Origin: a virus
IMG/VR virus record: IMGVR_UViG_3300043420_000463
Location: 1-57,792 of that record
Direction: 5' to 3' (one strand)
Length of the DNA stretch: 57,792 nucleotides
The translations under genes and the position numbers were made by a program. This document shows, piece after piece, positions 1 to 6,717 of the stretch; within the stretch, counting starts at the first letter, position 1, and every line of letters begins with the position of its first letter. The notes beneath the pieces are model-generated. The model did not search any database, was not told the DNA's origin, and was given only the letters and a program-made list of their open reading frames with translations.

Positions 1-221
1 GTTGGTACGTTGATTACTGGATATGGTATCCTAGTATTGGGAGCATCAATAACAGGAACTTCAAGACCACGAACTACAGGTGCCTCAACACCACGAACTA
101 CTGGTCTCTCTATGGTGGGGATGATAGAGGGACCAGCGATTCGATTGATGTTTGTATTTGGAACCTTGATCGGATTATTTCCGATGATTGGTATCAGATT
201 AGGATTATCAATTGGATCCAT
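1..221 (-). CDS. Proline-rich protein, N-terminal part only
   Basis: Not recognised. An ATG at 221 on the minus strand opens a frame that runs off the left edge, so only about 73 codons are visible. The visible part is rich in Pro, Asn and Ile and contains a near-repeat, RPVVRGVEAPVVRGLEVPV, which suggests an extended or fibrous segment. The start overlaps the last codons of the preceding secreted-protein gene (shared bases 208-221), the tight coupling typical of this genome. It is probably the fourth or fifth gene of the minus-strand unit that starts with the nuclease at 2035. No function can be given. Confidence 0.6.
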   Translation of the reverse strand, partial: MDPIDNPNLIPIIGNNPIKVPNTNINRIAGPSIIPTIERPVVRGVEAPVVRGLEVPVIDAPNTRIPYPVINVP

Positions 222-789
222 TTACAACGTCCTGTACTCTCGGATACTTGACAACGACATCGGCACAGATCTTATGGTAAGGACTATCAGGATGGAAACT
301 AACTCCATTCTTGTATGCCTCACCACACTTCAATAATCTAACTAACTCAAAGTCTAGACGTGCCTTGTCTGCTTCTGCCTTCTGTCTTTCGATCTCTACC
401 TTTGCTCTTGCTTTACAAAGTTCCATTAGACCACCATCTAAAGGAATATTCACACCAGCAGAGATACCAAAGTTACCATTACGGGACGTAAATGTTTCTG
501 GATCTTCACTACTGTTGTTACTTCCTAAGGCAAATGGTGATACGCTGAAGGTTGCTCCTTGGCAACTGACTCCTGCTCCATAGGTGTTGAGAGCATATGG
601 TCCCTGTAATACTTGTACAGCCTGATTAGTGACATTGCCTGTAGCGGAAGCACTAGGACCAGCAATGTTAGTATTAGAAGGAGCGGGAGCACTTTGAGCG
701 AGAACTGGTAGTGTTCCACAAGCAATTACTGTGTAAAGACAGAGATTGATGTAGTAGTTGATTGTGTTTCGGTTGTTCGATCTATCCAT
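208..789 (-). CDS. Secreted protein with C-terminal coiled coil, unknown function
   Basis: A 193-residue protein of unknown function. Residues 1-33 look like a signal peptide (basic start, hydrophobic core ending LPVLAQS). The middle is small-residue rich and probably beta. Residues 125-155 form a charged helix (KARAKVEIERQKAEADKAR). Three cysteines follow the signal region. The ATG at 789 lies 64 bases inside the preceding gene in another frame; no good internal ATG keeps the signal peptide, so this start is preferred. It sits in a run of three consecutive exported proteins, which may be virion surface proteins or proteins sent to the host envelope. Those roles are inference from the signal peptides only. 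Confidence 0.7.
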   Translation of the reverse strand: MDRSNNRNTINYYINLCLYTVIACGTLPVLAQSAPAPSNTNIAGPSASATGNVTNQAVQVLQGPYALNTYGAGVSCQGATFSVSPFALGSNNSSEDPETFTSRNGNFGISAGVNIPLDGGLMELCKARAKVEIERQKAEADKARLDFELVRLLKCGEAYKNGVSFHPDSPYHKICADVVVKYPRVQDVVNGSN

Positions 790-1085
790 GTTTCTTTAGC
801 CAATCCAGGTCCGAGGTATGTTTCGCTGAACTGGAAAGGAGCACCAGGAGTGATGATACTATAATTTGCCCCAGGAGCAGGAGTCCCAGGGATGTTGATG
901 TTTGTTCCAGTTACAGTATAAGATTCACCAGTTGTATATTCAACTTGACGAATAGTTTCTACAATTCTTGTAGTTGATTCTGTTGTAGCGTTGATTGTGC
1001 CTCTAGTAAAATTAGGCACAACACTCTCTGCTAGGGCAGGTGAAGACACCCCTAACAGGACTAACCCTGCTAGGAGATACTTCAT
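726..1085 (-). CDS. Small secreted beta protein, paralogue of the next upstream gene
   Basis: A 119-residue protein with a clear signal peptide (MKYLLAGLVLLG...ALA, cleavage after about residue 19). The mature part is Thr/Ser-rich and predicted beta. It shares a pattern with the product of 1082-1543: a segment like SYxxxGTNI, then Y-x-I-x-T-x-G-x-x-F-x-F-S-E, so the two look like a diverged tandem duplication. Its start overlaps the upstream stop by four bases (ATGA), which implies coupled translation. Function unknown; a structural or host-surface role is inference. Confidence 0.75.
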   Translation of the reverse strand: MKYLLAGLVLLGVSSPALAESVVPNFTRGTINATTESTTRIVETIRQVEYTTGESYTVTGTNINIPGTPAPGANYSIITPGAPFQFSETYLGPGLAKETWIDRTTETQSTTTSISVFTQ

Positions 1086-1543
1086 TTGAACACACTCAAT
1101 TCGATGGTTCTTTGACCCGTAGCAGTAGTACCAGCACCACCAGCGGTTACAGTAGGAACACCAGTTGTTGATAGAGTACCAGCAAGGGATCCTTTATCAC
1201 CACCAGTTTGAGTTACGCTGTCGCCATAAAGATTGGGCGAACCGATTACACCGCCAGTAACTGTCTGTGAAGTTACGGGTGTATCAGCAGCGTTGAAGCT
1301 CTCACTAAAGGAGAATGCCTGACCAGCAGTATTGATATCGTAGGTTCCAGCACCACCTACACCACCAAAGGATGAGGATTGGATGTTGGTTCCTGAAGCG
1401 GAGTAAGAAGCACCAATTCGTGTGGATTGAACAGCAGCACCATCAACTTTCAATTGAATAGAATCAGTAATTCTTGATGTAATTTCAGCAGCATTAGAAG
1501 GAATAGCAAAGAATAACGAAGAGATTAGAAGTAATCTTTTCAT
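1082..1543 (-). CDS. Small secreted beta protein, unknown function
   Basis: A 153-residue protein. The start at 1543 is chosen because it gives a typical signal peptide (MKRLLLISSLFFAIPSNA) at the N-terminus; an upstream in-frame start at 1567 would add eight residues before it. The mature part is very rich in Gly, Ser and Thr and has the SYSASGTNI and YDINTAGQAFSFSES segments that recur in the downstream neighbour. No enzymatic motif is visible. It follows the nuclease gene by 30 bases on the same strand. Confidence 0.75.
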   Translation of the reverse strand: MKRLLLISSLFFAIPSNAAEITSRITDSIQLKVDGAAVQSTRIGASYSASGTNIQSSSFGGVGGAGTYDINTAGQAFSFSESFNAADTPVTSQTVTGGVIGSPNLYGDSVTQTGGDKGSLAGTLSTTGVPTVTAGGAGTTATGQRTIELSVFK

Positions 1544-1573
1544 TTTTCTTGTATGGAATGAGACCAAAGTTAT

Positions 1574-2035
1574 TTATTCAATTAGGGTGCCGTTAGCTCT
1601 ACGAATTTCCTTGAGTTCCTCAAAATTCTTTTTCTTAGTGCCACCATCATATGCCCAGGCATATCCCTCGGCAATCATCTGTTCGTTGAGAGACACTTCT
1701 GCGTCCCCAACGTATAACCAACCCAGAAGGCGACCGTACTTCCCGAAACCACCAACAAGTTCAGTCCTAATGATAAGATCGTCAGCACCAGCAATAACCT
1801 TGGCAAGTTCTTCTTCGAGCCAGTGGGTAGCATCGTATCCGAGTGCTTTTTCTTCCTGATCTGTTGTGCGTTTCTCTGGAGTATCGACACCAGCGATACG
1901 AACTCTTTCCTTTTTATAGAGATCAAATCCCAGATCGATAATGACATCGATAGTATCTCCGTCTATAACTTTTTCTACTTCTTTTACTCTAAAGTTGTAA
2001 CAACTCTTTCTGCTTGGGGGTGTCAGGGCTCCCAT
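1574..2035 (-). CDS. Staphylococcal-nuclease-like (thermonuclease family) endonuclease
   Basis: The 153-residue product matches the SNase fold. It has the opening strand with VIDGDTIDV, then RVRIAGVDTPE, which contains the family Arg and Asp-Thr-Pro-Glu calcium/phosphate-binding signature, and later GKYGRLLGWLYV with the second Arg. The family hydrolyses DNA or RNA phosphodiester bonds with Ca2+. The ATG at 2035 is preferred to the further upstream start at 2116 because AAGGA lies four bases before it. In a lytic phage it could help degrade host DNA or enter the virion, but the sequence shows no signal peptide. It is the first gene of the minus-strand unit; a late-type box lies just upstream at 2055-2062. 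Confidence 0.88.
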   Translation of the reverse strand: MGALTPPSRKSCYNFRVKEVEKVIDGDTIDVIIDLGFDLYKKERVRIAGVDTPEKRTTDQEEKALGYDATHWLEEELAKVIAGADDLIIRTELVGGFGKYGRLLGWLYVGDAEVSLNEQMIAEGYAWAYDGGTKKKNFEELKEIRRANGTLIE

Positions 2036-2054
2036 AAATTCCTTAGCGTCTCTA

Positions 2055-2073
2055 ATATTTAGAAAAATAAATA
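2055..2073. promoter_or_regulatory. Divergent pair of T4-late-like promoter boxes
   Basis: On the plus strand AATAAATA occupies 2066-2073, 24 bases before the C39 peptidase start. On the minus strand CTAAATAT occupies 2062-2055, 20 bases before the nuclease start. Both resemble the T4-type late promoter TATAAATA read by the gp55/gp33 system. Placement between two divergent genes supports the call; the motif alone is weak. Confidence 0.5.
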
Positions 2074-2096
2074 CTAAAGCCCGAGCATTCGTACCA

Positions 2097-2801
2097 ATGG
2101 AAATTGATCTACACAATTTTTTCAGGTTCTACAAACACGAGAACCCCCAACACGCTGCCGCTGTACAGTGGCTAGAAGATAACCTACCAAAAGAATATCT
2201 TGACGACAATTCTGAGTGGGTTAAGATCTTCAGGAAACCAGCACCTGCCGCTGCTGGTGGTATCACAAACCCTCTCAAGGTTCCCTACTACCCACAGACA
2301 GATAACTACACTAACGCCGAGCGTACATGTAACTCATCTTCCTGTGCTATGTGCCTAGAGTATTTCAAACCAGGAACACTACCTGCTGGTCCTAAGGGAG
2401 ATGATGCTTATGTCAAGGAAGTATTTAAAATCGGTGACACTACAGACCATGCTGTTCAGACTAAAGTTCTAGAAAAGTTTGGTGTTAAATCACACTTCTC
2501 ATACAACCTATCATTTGCTGATCTCGATAAGCAACTTGCTGCTGGTAGACCAGTAGTAATCGGTATCCTCCACAGAGGTCCTCTTAGTGCTCCTAAGGGC
2601 GGTCACATGTGTGTAGTCATCGGCAAGAAGGGTGAAGACTACATCGTTAACGATCCTTATGGTGATCTAAACGATGGTTACTCATCGGATGTTATGAATG
2701 GTAAGGGTGCTGTGTACAAGAAGTCACACCTTGCTAAGCGTTGGAACCCAGCAGGTAACGATGGTTGGGGTCGTATCTTCGATCAACCACTCCCAAAGTA
2801 G
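2097..2801 (+). CDS. C39-type papain-like peptidase (virion-associated)
   Basis: A 234-residue product with the order of catalytic elements of the C39/papain-like superfamily: Cys78 in RTCNSSSCAMCLEYF, His170 in KGGHMCVVIGKK, and Asn185-Asp186 in IVNDPYGD. The first 50 residues are a helical extension before an Ala-rich linker. The role is probably peptide or peptidoglycan cross-bridge cleavage during entry or lysis. The frame ends at TAG 2799-2801, directly after a C_CCA_AAG heptamer. A -1 slip there continues through a linker into the GH24 lysozyme frame and gives a 418-residue two-domain protein (see 2792-2830). A late-type box lies upstream. Confidence 0.85.
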   Translation: MEIDLHNFFRFYKHENPQHAAAVQWLEDNLPKEYLDDNSEWVKIFRKPAPAAAGGITNPLKVPYYPQTDNYTNAERTCNSSSCAMCLEYFKPGTLPAGPKGDDAYVKEVFKIGDTTDHAVQTKVLEKFGVKSHFSYNLSFADLDKQLAAGRPVVIGILHRGPLSAPKGGHMCVVIGKKGEDYIVNDPYGDLNDGYSSDVMNGKGAVYKKSHLAKRWNPAGNDGWGRIFDQPLPK

Positions 2802-3352
2802 CAAGCGGCAGTGGCCCTGCTGCTGCCGCTGAACCTACCGCTCCTGCCCCTGCTTGGGGTGCTGGCGGCGGTGCTAAGACTCCACCCGACGAGGCACCCC
2901 CTGTTGGTTTGAAGTTAATCAAGGAATTTGAAGGTTGTCATTTGGAGGCTTACCCTGACCCTCTTTCAGGAGGACCCCCAATCACAATTGGATGGGGGTC
3001 CACAAGAGACAAAAACGGAAACCCCTTCAAATTGGGAGACAAAATTAGCCAAGATGAGGCAGATGCCTTACTCGTGGACCAATGCCGTAAGCAGTTTATA
3101 CCTTCGCTGCGTAAAATTCCATTTTGGGACGAAATGAGTGATGGACAAAGAGGCGCTTTGCTCAGCTTCGCTTATAATCTTGGGGCTGGTTTCTACGGTG
3201 GTTCTAACTTTAATACTATTACTAAACGCTTGAAGAATAAGGAGTGGGACTTAGTGCCCGAAGCATTATTCCTCTATCGTAATCCTGGTAGTCATGTTGA
3301 AGCAGGTCTTGCCCGCCGCCGTAAGGCAGAGGGCGAACTTTGGAAGTCTTGA
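2765..3352 (+). CDS. GH24 (T4-type) lysozyme domain, probably made as a -1 frameshift fusion
   Basis: The frame encodes a phage GH24 muramidase that cleaves the MurNAc-GlcNAc bond of peptidoglycan. Its start LIKEFEG is followed by the catalytic pattern Glu-x8-Asp-x8-Thr (E in FEG, D in YPDP, T in TIGWG) and the helical GALLSFAYNLG and GLARRRKAEGELW segments. There is no ATG upstream of the domain. The only in-frame starts are a TTG at 2765 inside the peptidase gene and a TTG with no Shine-Dalgarno next to the domain. About 40 residues of Ala/Pro/Gly linker precede the domain. Expression by -1 frameshift from the C39 gene (184 residues added after Lys234) is therefore the preferred model; a sequencing indel is the alternative. 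Confidence 0.85.
   Translation: MGSYLRSTTPKVASGSGPAAAAEPTAPAPAWGAGGGAKTPPDEAPPVGLKLIKEFEGCHLEAYPDPLSGGPPITIGWGSTRDKNGNPFKLGDKISQDEADALLVDQCRKQFIPSLRKIPFWDEMSDGQRGALLSFAYNLGAGFYGGSNFNTITKRLKNKEWDLVPEALFLYRNPGSHVEAGLARRRKAEGELWKS
2792..2830 (+). promoter_or_regulatory. Candidate programmed -1 ribosomal frameshift signal
   Basis: The heptamer CCCAAAG (2792-2798) lies in the C39 peptidase frame as C_CCA_AAG, the X_XXY_YYZ arrangement for simultaneous -1 slippage, with the zero-frame stop TAG immediately after. Five bases later a perfect 8-bp stem (2804-2811 with 2823-2830) begins; two G-U pairs and one G-C can extend it to 11 bp with a 5-base loop. The -1 frame is open from here to 3349 and encodes the lysozyme domain. 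Confidence 0.7.
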
Positions 3353-3358
3353 CGCTAG

Positions 3359-3366
3359 CCTAAATA
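3359..3366 (+). promoter_or_regulatory. Late-type promoter box
   Basis: CCTAAATA lies just after the lysozyme stop and resembles the boxes before other structural genes. It is separated from the next gene by a terminator, so its use is doubtful. Confidence 0.3.
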
Positions 3367-3378
3367 TATGATATTATG

Positions 3379-3410
3379 AAAACCCACCCTTAAACAAGGT
3401 GGGTTTTTTA
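3379..3410 (+). terminator. Rho-independent terminator after the lysozyme
   Basis: A perfect 10-bp stem, AAAACCCACC with GGTGGGTTTT (3379-3388 and 3398-3407), with a 9-base loop and a run of T. It closes the C39-lysozyme unit. Confidence 0.85.
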
Positions 3411-3509
3411 TTATGAGAATTTGATGTGACAATTAGAGCCGAGGAAGGTGCCCATCGAGAGGTGTGGTGTACCCCCCTTCTATTCGGATGTAGAGTTCAA
3501 TACGTATTA

Positions 3510-4193
3510 ATGCCAAACACATTTACAATTGTAGCGGCTTCTCTAGTAGGAATCGCTGCACCGACTACGGCACTACTGCCGTTTCAGAATTATAAGATGG
3601 ATGGTCCACCGCCACCAGTAATTGTTGGAAAAGATCTTCTCCCCTCTTATAAACCATTCTCTATCATTAGAGAATTTGAATCTGGAAAGACAGCAACCAA
3701 AGAAGTTGCAGAACCTAAGCCTAAAGAGAAGAGGCTTATTTGTAAAGGGTGTAATGAAAATGAAAATACCGCCCTGGCATTTTTCCAGGATCAAGGTATT
3801 CGAGATAGAAACGCCCTAGCTACTATCCTAGGAAATATCAAGCAGGAAAGTAATTTCCATGCTAATATTTGTGAGGGTGGTAGTAGGATCAATTATCATT
3901 CCTGCCGTTGGGGAGGTTATGGTTTGATCCAATGGACATCTACTAATCGTTATTATGGATTGGGTGACTTTGCTAAGAAGTATGGTGGTAATCCATCAGC
4001 ACTTCATACACAACTTCGTTATCTAACAAATGAAGTTCAATGGCAACGTATCGAAGACCGTTTGAAAACTCCTGGCAAGTCTATCGATCGTTACATGAAC
4101 TATGCTTATAGTTGGATTGGTTGGGGCATTCATGGTGCTCGTACACATTATGCCTATGATTATGCTCGACGAATGATTACAGTAGAGGTTTAA
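3510..4193 (+). CDS. Phage tail lysozyme family protein with N-terminal hydrophobic segment
   Basis: A 227-residue product. Residues 85-225 match the phage tail lysozyme family: NALATILGNIKQESNFHAN with the Glu expected to be catalytic, then GGYGLIQWTS and a C-terminal helical part. A related domain occurs at the C-terminus of the 36095-39226 product. Residues 1-25 form a hydrophobic stretch that may be a signal or anchor, and residues 30-80 are Pro/Lys-rich. ATG 3510 is used because the upstream in-frame extension (from 3426) has no coding character. Role: peptidoglycan cleavage at entry or lysis, next to a second lysozyme gene. An adjacent hairpin (4207-4228) follows the gene. Confidence 0.8.
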   Translation: MPNTFTIVAASLVGIAAPTTALLPFQNYKMDGPPPPVIVGKDLLPSYKPFSIIREFESGKTATKEVAEPKPKEKRLICKGCNENENTALAFFQDQGIRDRNALATILGNIKQESNFHANICEGGSRINYHSCRWGGYGLIQWTSTNRYYGLGDFAKKYGGNPSALHTQLRYLTNEVQWQRIEDRLKTPGKSIDRYMNYAYSWIGWGIHGARTHYAYDYARRMITVEV

Positions 4194-4199
4194 CAATTG

Positions 4200-4228
4200 A
4201 ATAAATAAGGGGTGCTTTGACACCCCTT
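4200..4228 (+). promoter_or_regulatory. Late-type box joined to a terminator-like hairpin
   Basis: AATAAATA (4200-4207) directly abuts an 8-bp hairpin, AAGGGGTG with CACCCCTT (4207-4214 and 4221-4228), with only three T after it. The next start codon, ATG 4230, lies immediately behind. The hairpin could end upstream transcripts while the late box starts new ones. Confidence 0.45.
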
Positions 4229-4229
4229 T

Positions 4230-4733
4230 ATGTTAAATTTTCATATTGGTAAGAAGAAAACTAGTTTAAAAGACATGATGATTGTGTCTGCTATACTAGC
4301 AATAGTTGTGGGTGGTATAGCATCGTTCACAAATTTACCAAAACAAAAGGTCTGGTGTGCTATAGATCAGTTGACCAGACGACTAAATAATGATACACTT
4401 GAAGACGTAAAATTAAAGATTAATGAGATCATTGCTTGTAGAGCACAAGAAGCAATAGATAAAGGTGAAAAAGATTTCAAAAAATATTATGAAATCATCA
4501 CTGGTAAACGCTGGAAACCTGTAGAGATTACACCACCGCTTTACTCGGAGCAACCGATTGACGAGAAGGTGTGCTATACTGGTCCATGTCAAGACCTCGG
4601 AGGACAGATGAGACTGTGCTCTCAGTGGGTCGAAGGGTGTGAGGGAACCCCTGTTGAGTATGAAGAACTGTCACTACCAGATCTGAAGCTTGACAAACCT
4701 ACCAAACCAATGGTAGAATTCTTCAAGTTCTGA
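4230..4733 (+). CDS. Membrane-anchored protein, unknown function
   Basis: A 167-residue protein that I do not recognise. Residues 16-35 form one transmembrane segment (MMIVSAILAIVVGGIASF); the N-terminus is basic, so the long C-terminal part probably faces the periplasm. That part has six Cys, several in a short stretch (CYTGPCQDLGG...CSQW...CEG), which could form disulphides. There is no Shine-Dalgarno at 4230, which lies directly behind a hairpin; ATG 4275 is an alternative start but would leave only the transmembrane helix at the N-terminus. It follows two lysozyme genes, so a lysis-related role is possible but unproven. Its stop shares two bases with the Arg tRNA. Confidence 0.7.
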   Translation: MLNFHIGKKKTSLKDMMIVSAILAIVVGGIASFTNLPKQKVWCAIDQLTRRLNNDTLEDVKLKINEIIACRAQEAIDKGEKDFKKYYEIITGKRWKPVEITPPLYSEQPIDEKVCYTGPCQDLGGQMRLCSQWVEGCEGTPVEYEELSLPDLKLDKPTKPMVEFFKF

Positions 4734-4805
4734 CTCAGTAGCTCAGTTGGATAGAGCATCTGCCTTCTAAGCAGTTGGTCGGGGGTTCAAGTCCCTCCTG
4801 AGTCG
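4732..4805 (+). tRNA. tRNA-Arg(TCT)
   Basis: A full cloverleaf: acceptor GACTCAG with CTGAGTC, D-arm, anticodon loop CTTCTAA (anticodon TCT, reads AGA/AGG), T-loop TTCAAGT, discriminator G. CCA is not encoded. A perfect 12-base palindrome, GGAGTATACTCC (4809-4820), follows. Confidence 0.95.
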
Positions 4806-4843
4806 CTTGGAGTATACTCCATACTATTCTTTTGGTTATTACT

Positions 4844-5011
4844 ATGTCTCTAATTTCTCAAAAAGATCGAGAAGTTGCTATTGCTGCTCTTGAAAACTAT
4901 CTAATGAAGTTGAGAACTGAAAATCAGTTTGATGATCCTCAAATTATGGAAGCAAATGCTCTATTAAATTGGGTAAAACTTGAATATCAAAAGAATCATA
5001 TTCCACAATAG
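4844..5011 (+). CDS. Small helical protein of 55 residues, ends inside tRNA-Asn
   Basis: Not recognised. It starts MSLISQKDREVAIAALENYL and ends YQKNHIPQ; it is charged, predicted helical and has good coding character. It lies between two tRNA genes with no other gene in the gap. Its TAG stop (5009-5011) is formed by nucleotides 8-10 of the tRNA-Asn gene, so the last three codons and the acceptor strand share bases. No membrane segment or enzyme motif is visible. Confidence 0.7.
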   Translation: MSLISQKDREVAIAALENYLMKLRTENQFDDPQIMEANALLNWVKLEYQKNHIPQ

Positions 5012-5073
5012 CTCAGCGGTAGAGCCATCGACTGTTAATCGATTGGTCCCTGGTTCGAATCCAGGTTGTGGAG
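5002..5073 (+). tRNA. tRNA-Asn(GTT)
   Basis: Acceptor TCCACAA pairs perfectly with TTGTGGA; anticodon loop CTGTTAA gives GTT; T-arm CCTGG-TTCGAAT-CCAGG; discriminator G as usual for Asn. CCA is not encoded. Its first ten bases overlap the small gene upstream. Confidence 0.95.
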
Positions 5074-5088
5074 TTGTTGTTAGATGTT

Positions 5089-5724
5089 ATGTCGGAAATC
5101 ATTCCTTTATTTGCCACTCCCCTATACAAAGCACATATAGAAATACCAATCGATGTTTCTGTAGCGTGTAAGAGTGAAAAATATTACAGAAATACTTCTA
5201 ACAACGGATGGATGACTACAAAAAACATTCATCACGAATCAGATTATTTTCCTTTAATGAAAATAATTGATTCACATGTACAAGAATATGCTTATAACTT
5301 TTTAGAAATATCTGAAGAGACTAAGTTTTCTTGTTGTGGCTCGTGGATTAATTTACATGCTAATGTAGAAAATAAAATTGATTGGGCACCAGAGCACTGG
5401 CATCCCAATTCAATGATTAGTGGTGTTGTTTACTTGGATGCTCCCCCAGGATCTGGTGGAATTAAATTTCATTGTAATCAACACCGAACCCATTTGTTTG
5501 GATCATTCTTTGATTTAAAATTTTCTAAAAAGAATAGATTTAATACCTATGATTTGACAATTCCAGTACAAACTGGTATGATTGTTTTGTTTCCATCCAC
5601 ACTAATTCACTCGGTCCCTCCTAACACAAGATCAATTAAACGATATAGTTTTGCTTTTGATTATATTCCTGTTGGAGTTATGGATACGAGTTTAAATCAA
5701 TTAACAATATCAACGGGCGATTAA
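5089..5724 (+). CDS. 2-oxoglutarate/Fe(II)-dependent oxygenase
   Basis: A 211-residue product of the phage 2OG-Fe(II) oxygenase group. The iron and 2-oxoglutarate site is visible as EHWHPNSMISGVVYL (first His, then Asn/Ser and the strand), the distal His in FPSTLIHSVPPN and the Arg/Lys-rich KRYSFAFDY strand. Such enzymes hydroxylate or demethylate proteins, nucleic acids or small molecules; the substrate cannot be read from sequence. ATG 5089 is used because an earlier in-frame ATG (5068) lies inside tRNA-Asn. The TAA stop (5722-5724) is nucleotides 8-10 of tRNA-Val. It is one of four 2OG oxygenases in the window, all beside tRNA genes. Confidence 0.83.
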   Translation: MSEIIPLFATPLYKAHIEIPIDVSVACKSEKYYRNTSNNGWMTTKNIHHESDYFPLMKIIDSHVQEYAYNFLEISEETKFSCCGSWINLHANVENKIDWAPEHWHPNSMISGVVYLDAPPGSGGIKFHCNQHRTHLFGSFFDLKFSKKNRFNTYDLTIPVQTGMIVLFPSTLIHSVPPNTRSIKRYSFAFDYIPVGVMDTSLNQLTISTGD

Positions 5725-5786
5725 CTCAGCGGTAGAGTGGCTGCCTTACAAGCAGTAAGTCATTGGTTCGAATCCGATATTGCCCA
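5715..5786 (+). tRNA. tRNA-Val(TAC)
   Basis: Acceptor GGGCGAT with ATTGCCC (one G-U), anticodon loop CTTACAA (TAC), T-arm ATTGG-TTCGAAT-CCGAT, discriminator A. The first ten bases overlap the end of the oxygenase gene. Confidence 0.94.
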
Positions 5787-5805
5787 TAGTTATCAACTAA
5801 TATTA

Positions 5806-6339
5806 ATGTATAACGTTATCGATAACTTCCTAACTCCATCGGAAGCTCACAGAATCGAAAGCTTTCTTTTTTCATTAAATTTTCCTTGGTTCTATGGTGA
5901 TCGAGTTGTAAGTGATAGTGATATTTCTAATATAGAGTGTTCGGAAATTGATAATTATCAGTTATCTCATCTATTTTATAGAAATTATACTTTTACGGGT
6001 CAATTTCATAATATATTAGATCCAATAATTAAAAAACTGGAAGCAGAATCTTTGGTTAAGATTAAAGCAAACTTGAATCCAAGAACAGAAACAATAGTTA
6101 AACATGGGTATCATAGAGATCTTCCGATAGATTGTCTGACAGCAGTGTATTATGTAAATACAAATAATGGTTACACTGAGTTTAAGACTGGGGATAGAAT
6201 TGAAAGTATAAGTGGAAGACTTTTAGTTTTCAATTCATCTGAATATCATACAGGATCTACCTGTACTGATAAAAGTGCTAGGTCTGTAATTAATTTAAAT
6301 TTCTTTTCTAGTAAACTGGAAAAAGAATTAGTCAAATAA
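5806..6339 (+). CDS. 2-oxoglutarate/Fe(II)-dependent oxygenase (prolyl-hydroxylase-like)
   Basis: A 177-residue product with the complete site of the prolyl-4-hydroxylase-like branch: His-x-Asp in GYHRDLP, distal His in SSEYHTGS and the 2OG-binding Arg in SARSVINLNFF. The strand TAVYYVNTNNGYTEF lies between them, as in the family. It starts MYNVIDNFLTPSEAHRIE, the usual N-terminus; the earlier in-frame start lies inside tRNA-Val. Substrate unknown. It belongs to a different subgroup from the 5089-5724 enzyme, so the pair is not a recent duplication. Confidence 0.83.
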   Translation: MYNVIDNFLTPSEAHRIESFLFSLNFPWFYGDRVVSDSDISNIECSEIDNYQLSHLFYRNYTFTGQFHNILDPIIKKLEAESLVKIKANLNPRTETIVKHGYHRDLPIDCLTAVYYVNTNNGYTEFKTGDRIESISGRLLVFNSSEYHTGSTCTDKSARSVINLNFFSSKLEKELVK

Positions 6340-6359
6340 TTTTTAATTGATACATATAC

Positions 6360-6584
6360 ATGGAAGAATTCATTAAACAACTAGATAAGATTGAAGGAAT
6401 GTTAGAAAATGTTAGTCATCAGATGCAAGAATTGCGGGAAGCAATTAGAGGGGCACCCAACGAAAACAAGGAGTTGCCAGTGCGAGAATTTTACGAGCAT
6501 CCGTGGTACAAATATAAGCGGGAACAACTTATCGCTAGTGGAAATTATCAGCAACCCGAAGGAGAAGAAACTTCCGCTGCTTAG
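6360..6584 (+). CDS. Small helical/coiled-coil protein, overlapping another gene
   Basis: A 74-residue protein, not recognised. Residues 1-30 form an amphipathic helix (MEEFIKQLDKIEGMLENVSH), followed by EFYEHPWYKYKREQL and an acidic end. Composition and helix pattern look like a real gene. From 6409 on it shares 176 bases with the zinc-ribbon gene in the +1 frame, far more than the usual few-base overlaps here. Either both are translated or one is spurious; the first 49 bases are coding only in this frame. Confidence 0.6.
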   Translation: MEEFIKQLDKIEGMLENVSHQMQELREAIRGAPNENKELPVREFYEHPWYKYKREQLIASGNYQQPEGEETSAA

Positions 6585-6657
6585 TAGACAGGACATGGAG
6601 TTTCAGGAGCAGAGAAGACAAAGAAAAGTTAAGAAACTTGACTTTGAAATTAAATAA
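6409..6657 (+). CDS. Small zinc-ribbon-like protein (DUF7695-type)
   Basis: An 82-residue protein with a knuckle IRCKNCGKQLEGHPTKT followed by SCQCENF, so four Cys (CxxC and CxC) that could bind zinc, and a basic tail ending RRQRKVKKLDFEIK. From memory this pattern, including the FQEQRRQRKVKKLDF tail, is a conserved cyanophage small-protein family of unknown function. It overlaps the 6360-6584 gene in another frame. The nearest purine-rich segment before ATG is about 12 bases upstream, so initiation is weak or coupled. Confidence 0.7.
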   Translation: MLVIRCKNCGKQLEGHPTKTRSCQCENFTSIRGTNISGNNLSLVEIISNPKEKKLPLLSRQDMEFQEQRRQRKVKKLDFEIK

Positions 6658-6717
6658 TCTCTTAAGGTTTTAAATAGTACTAGCGTGTTAGAATACGCTC
6701 ATACATCGGGAGATCAA

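Noticed and set aside
10-336. Plus-strand open frame at the left end
   Set aside because: The minus strand has better coding character here (proline-rich protein and signal-peptide protein); the plus frame is a shadow without ribosome site.
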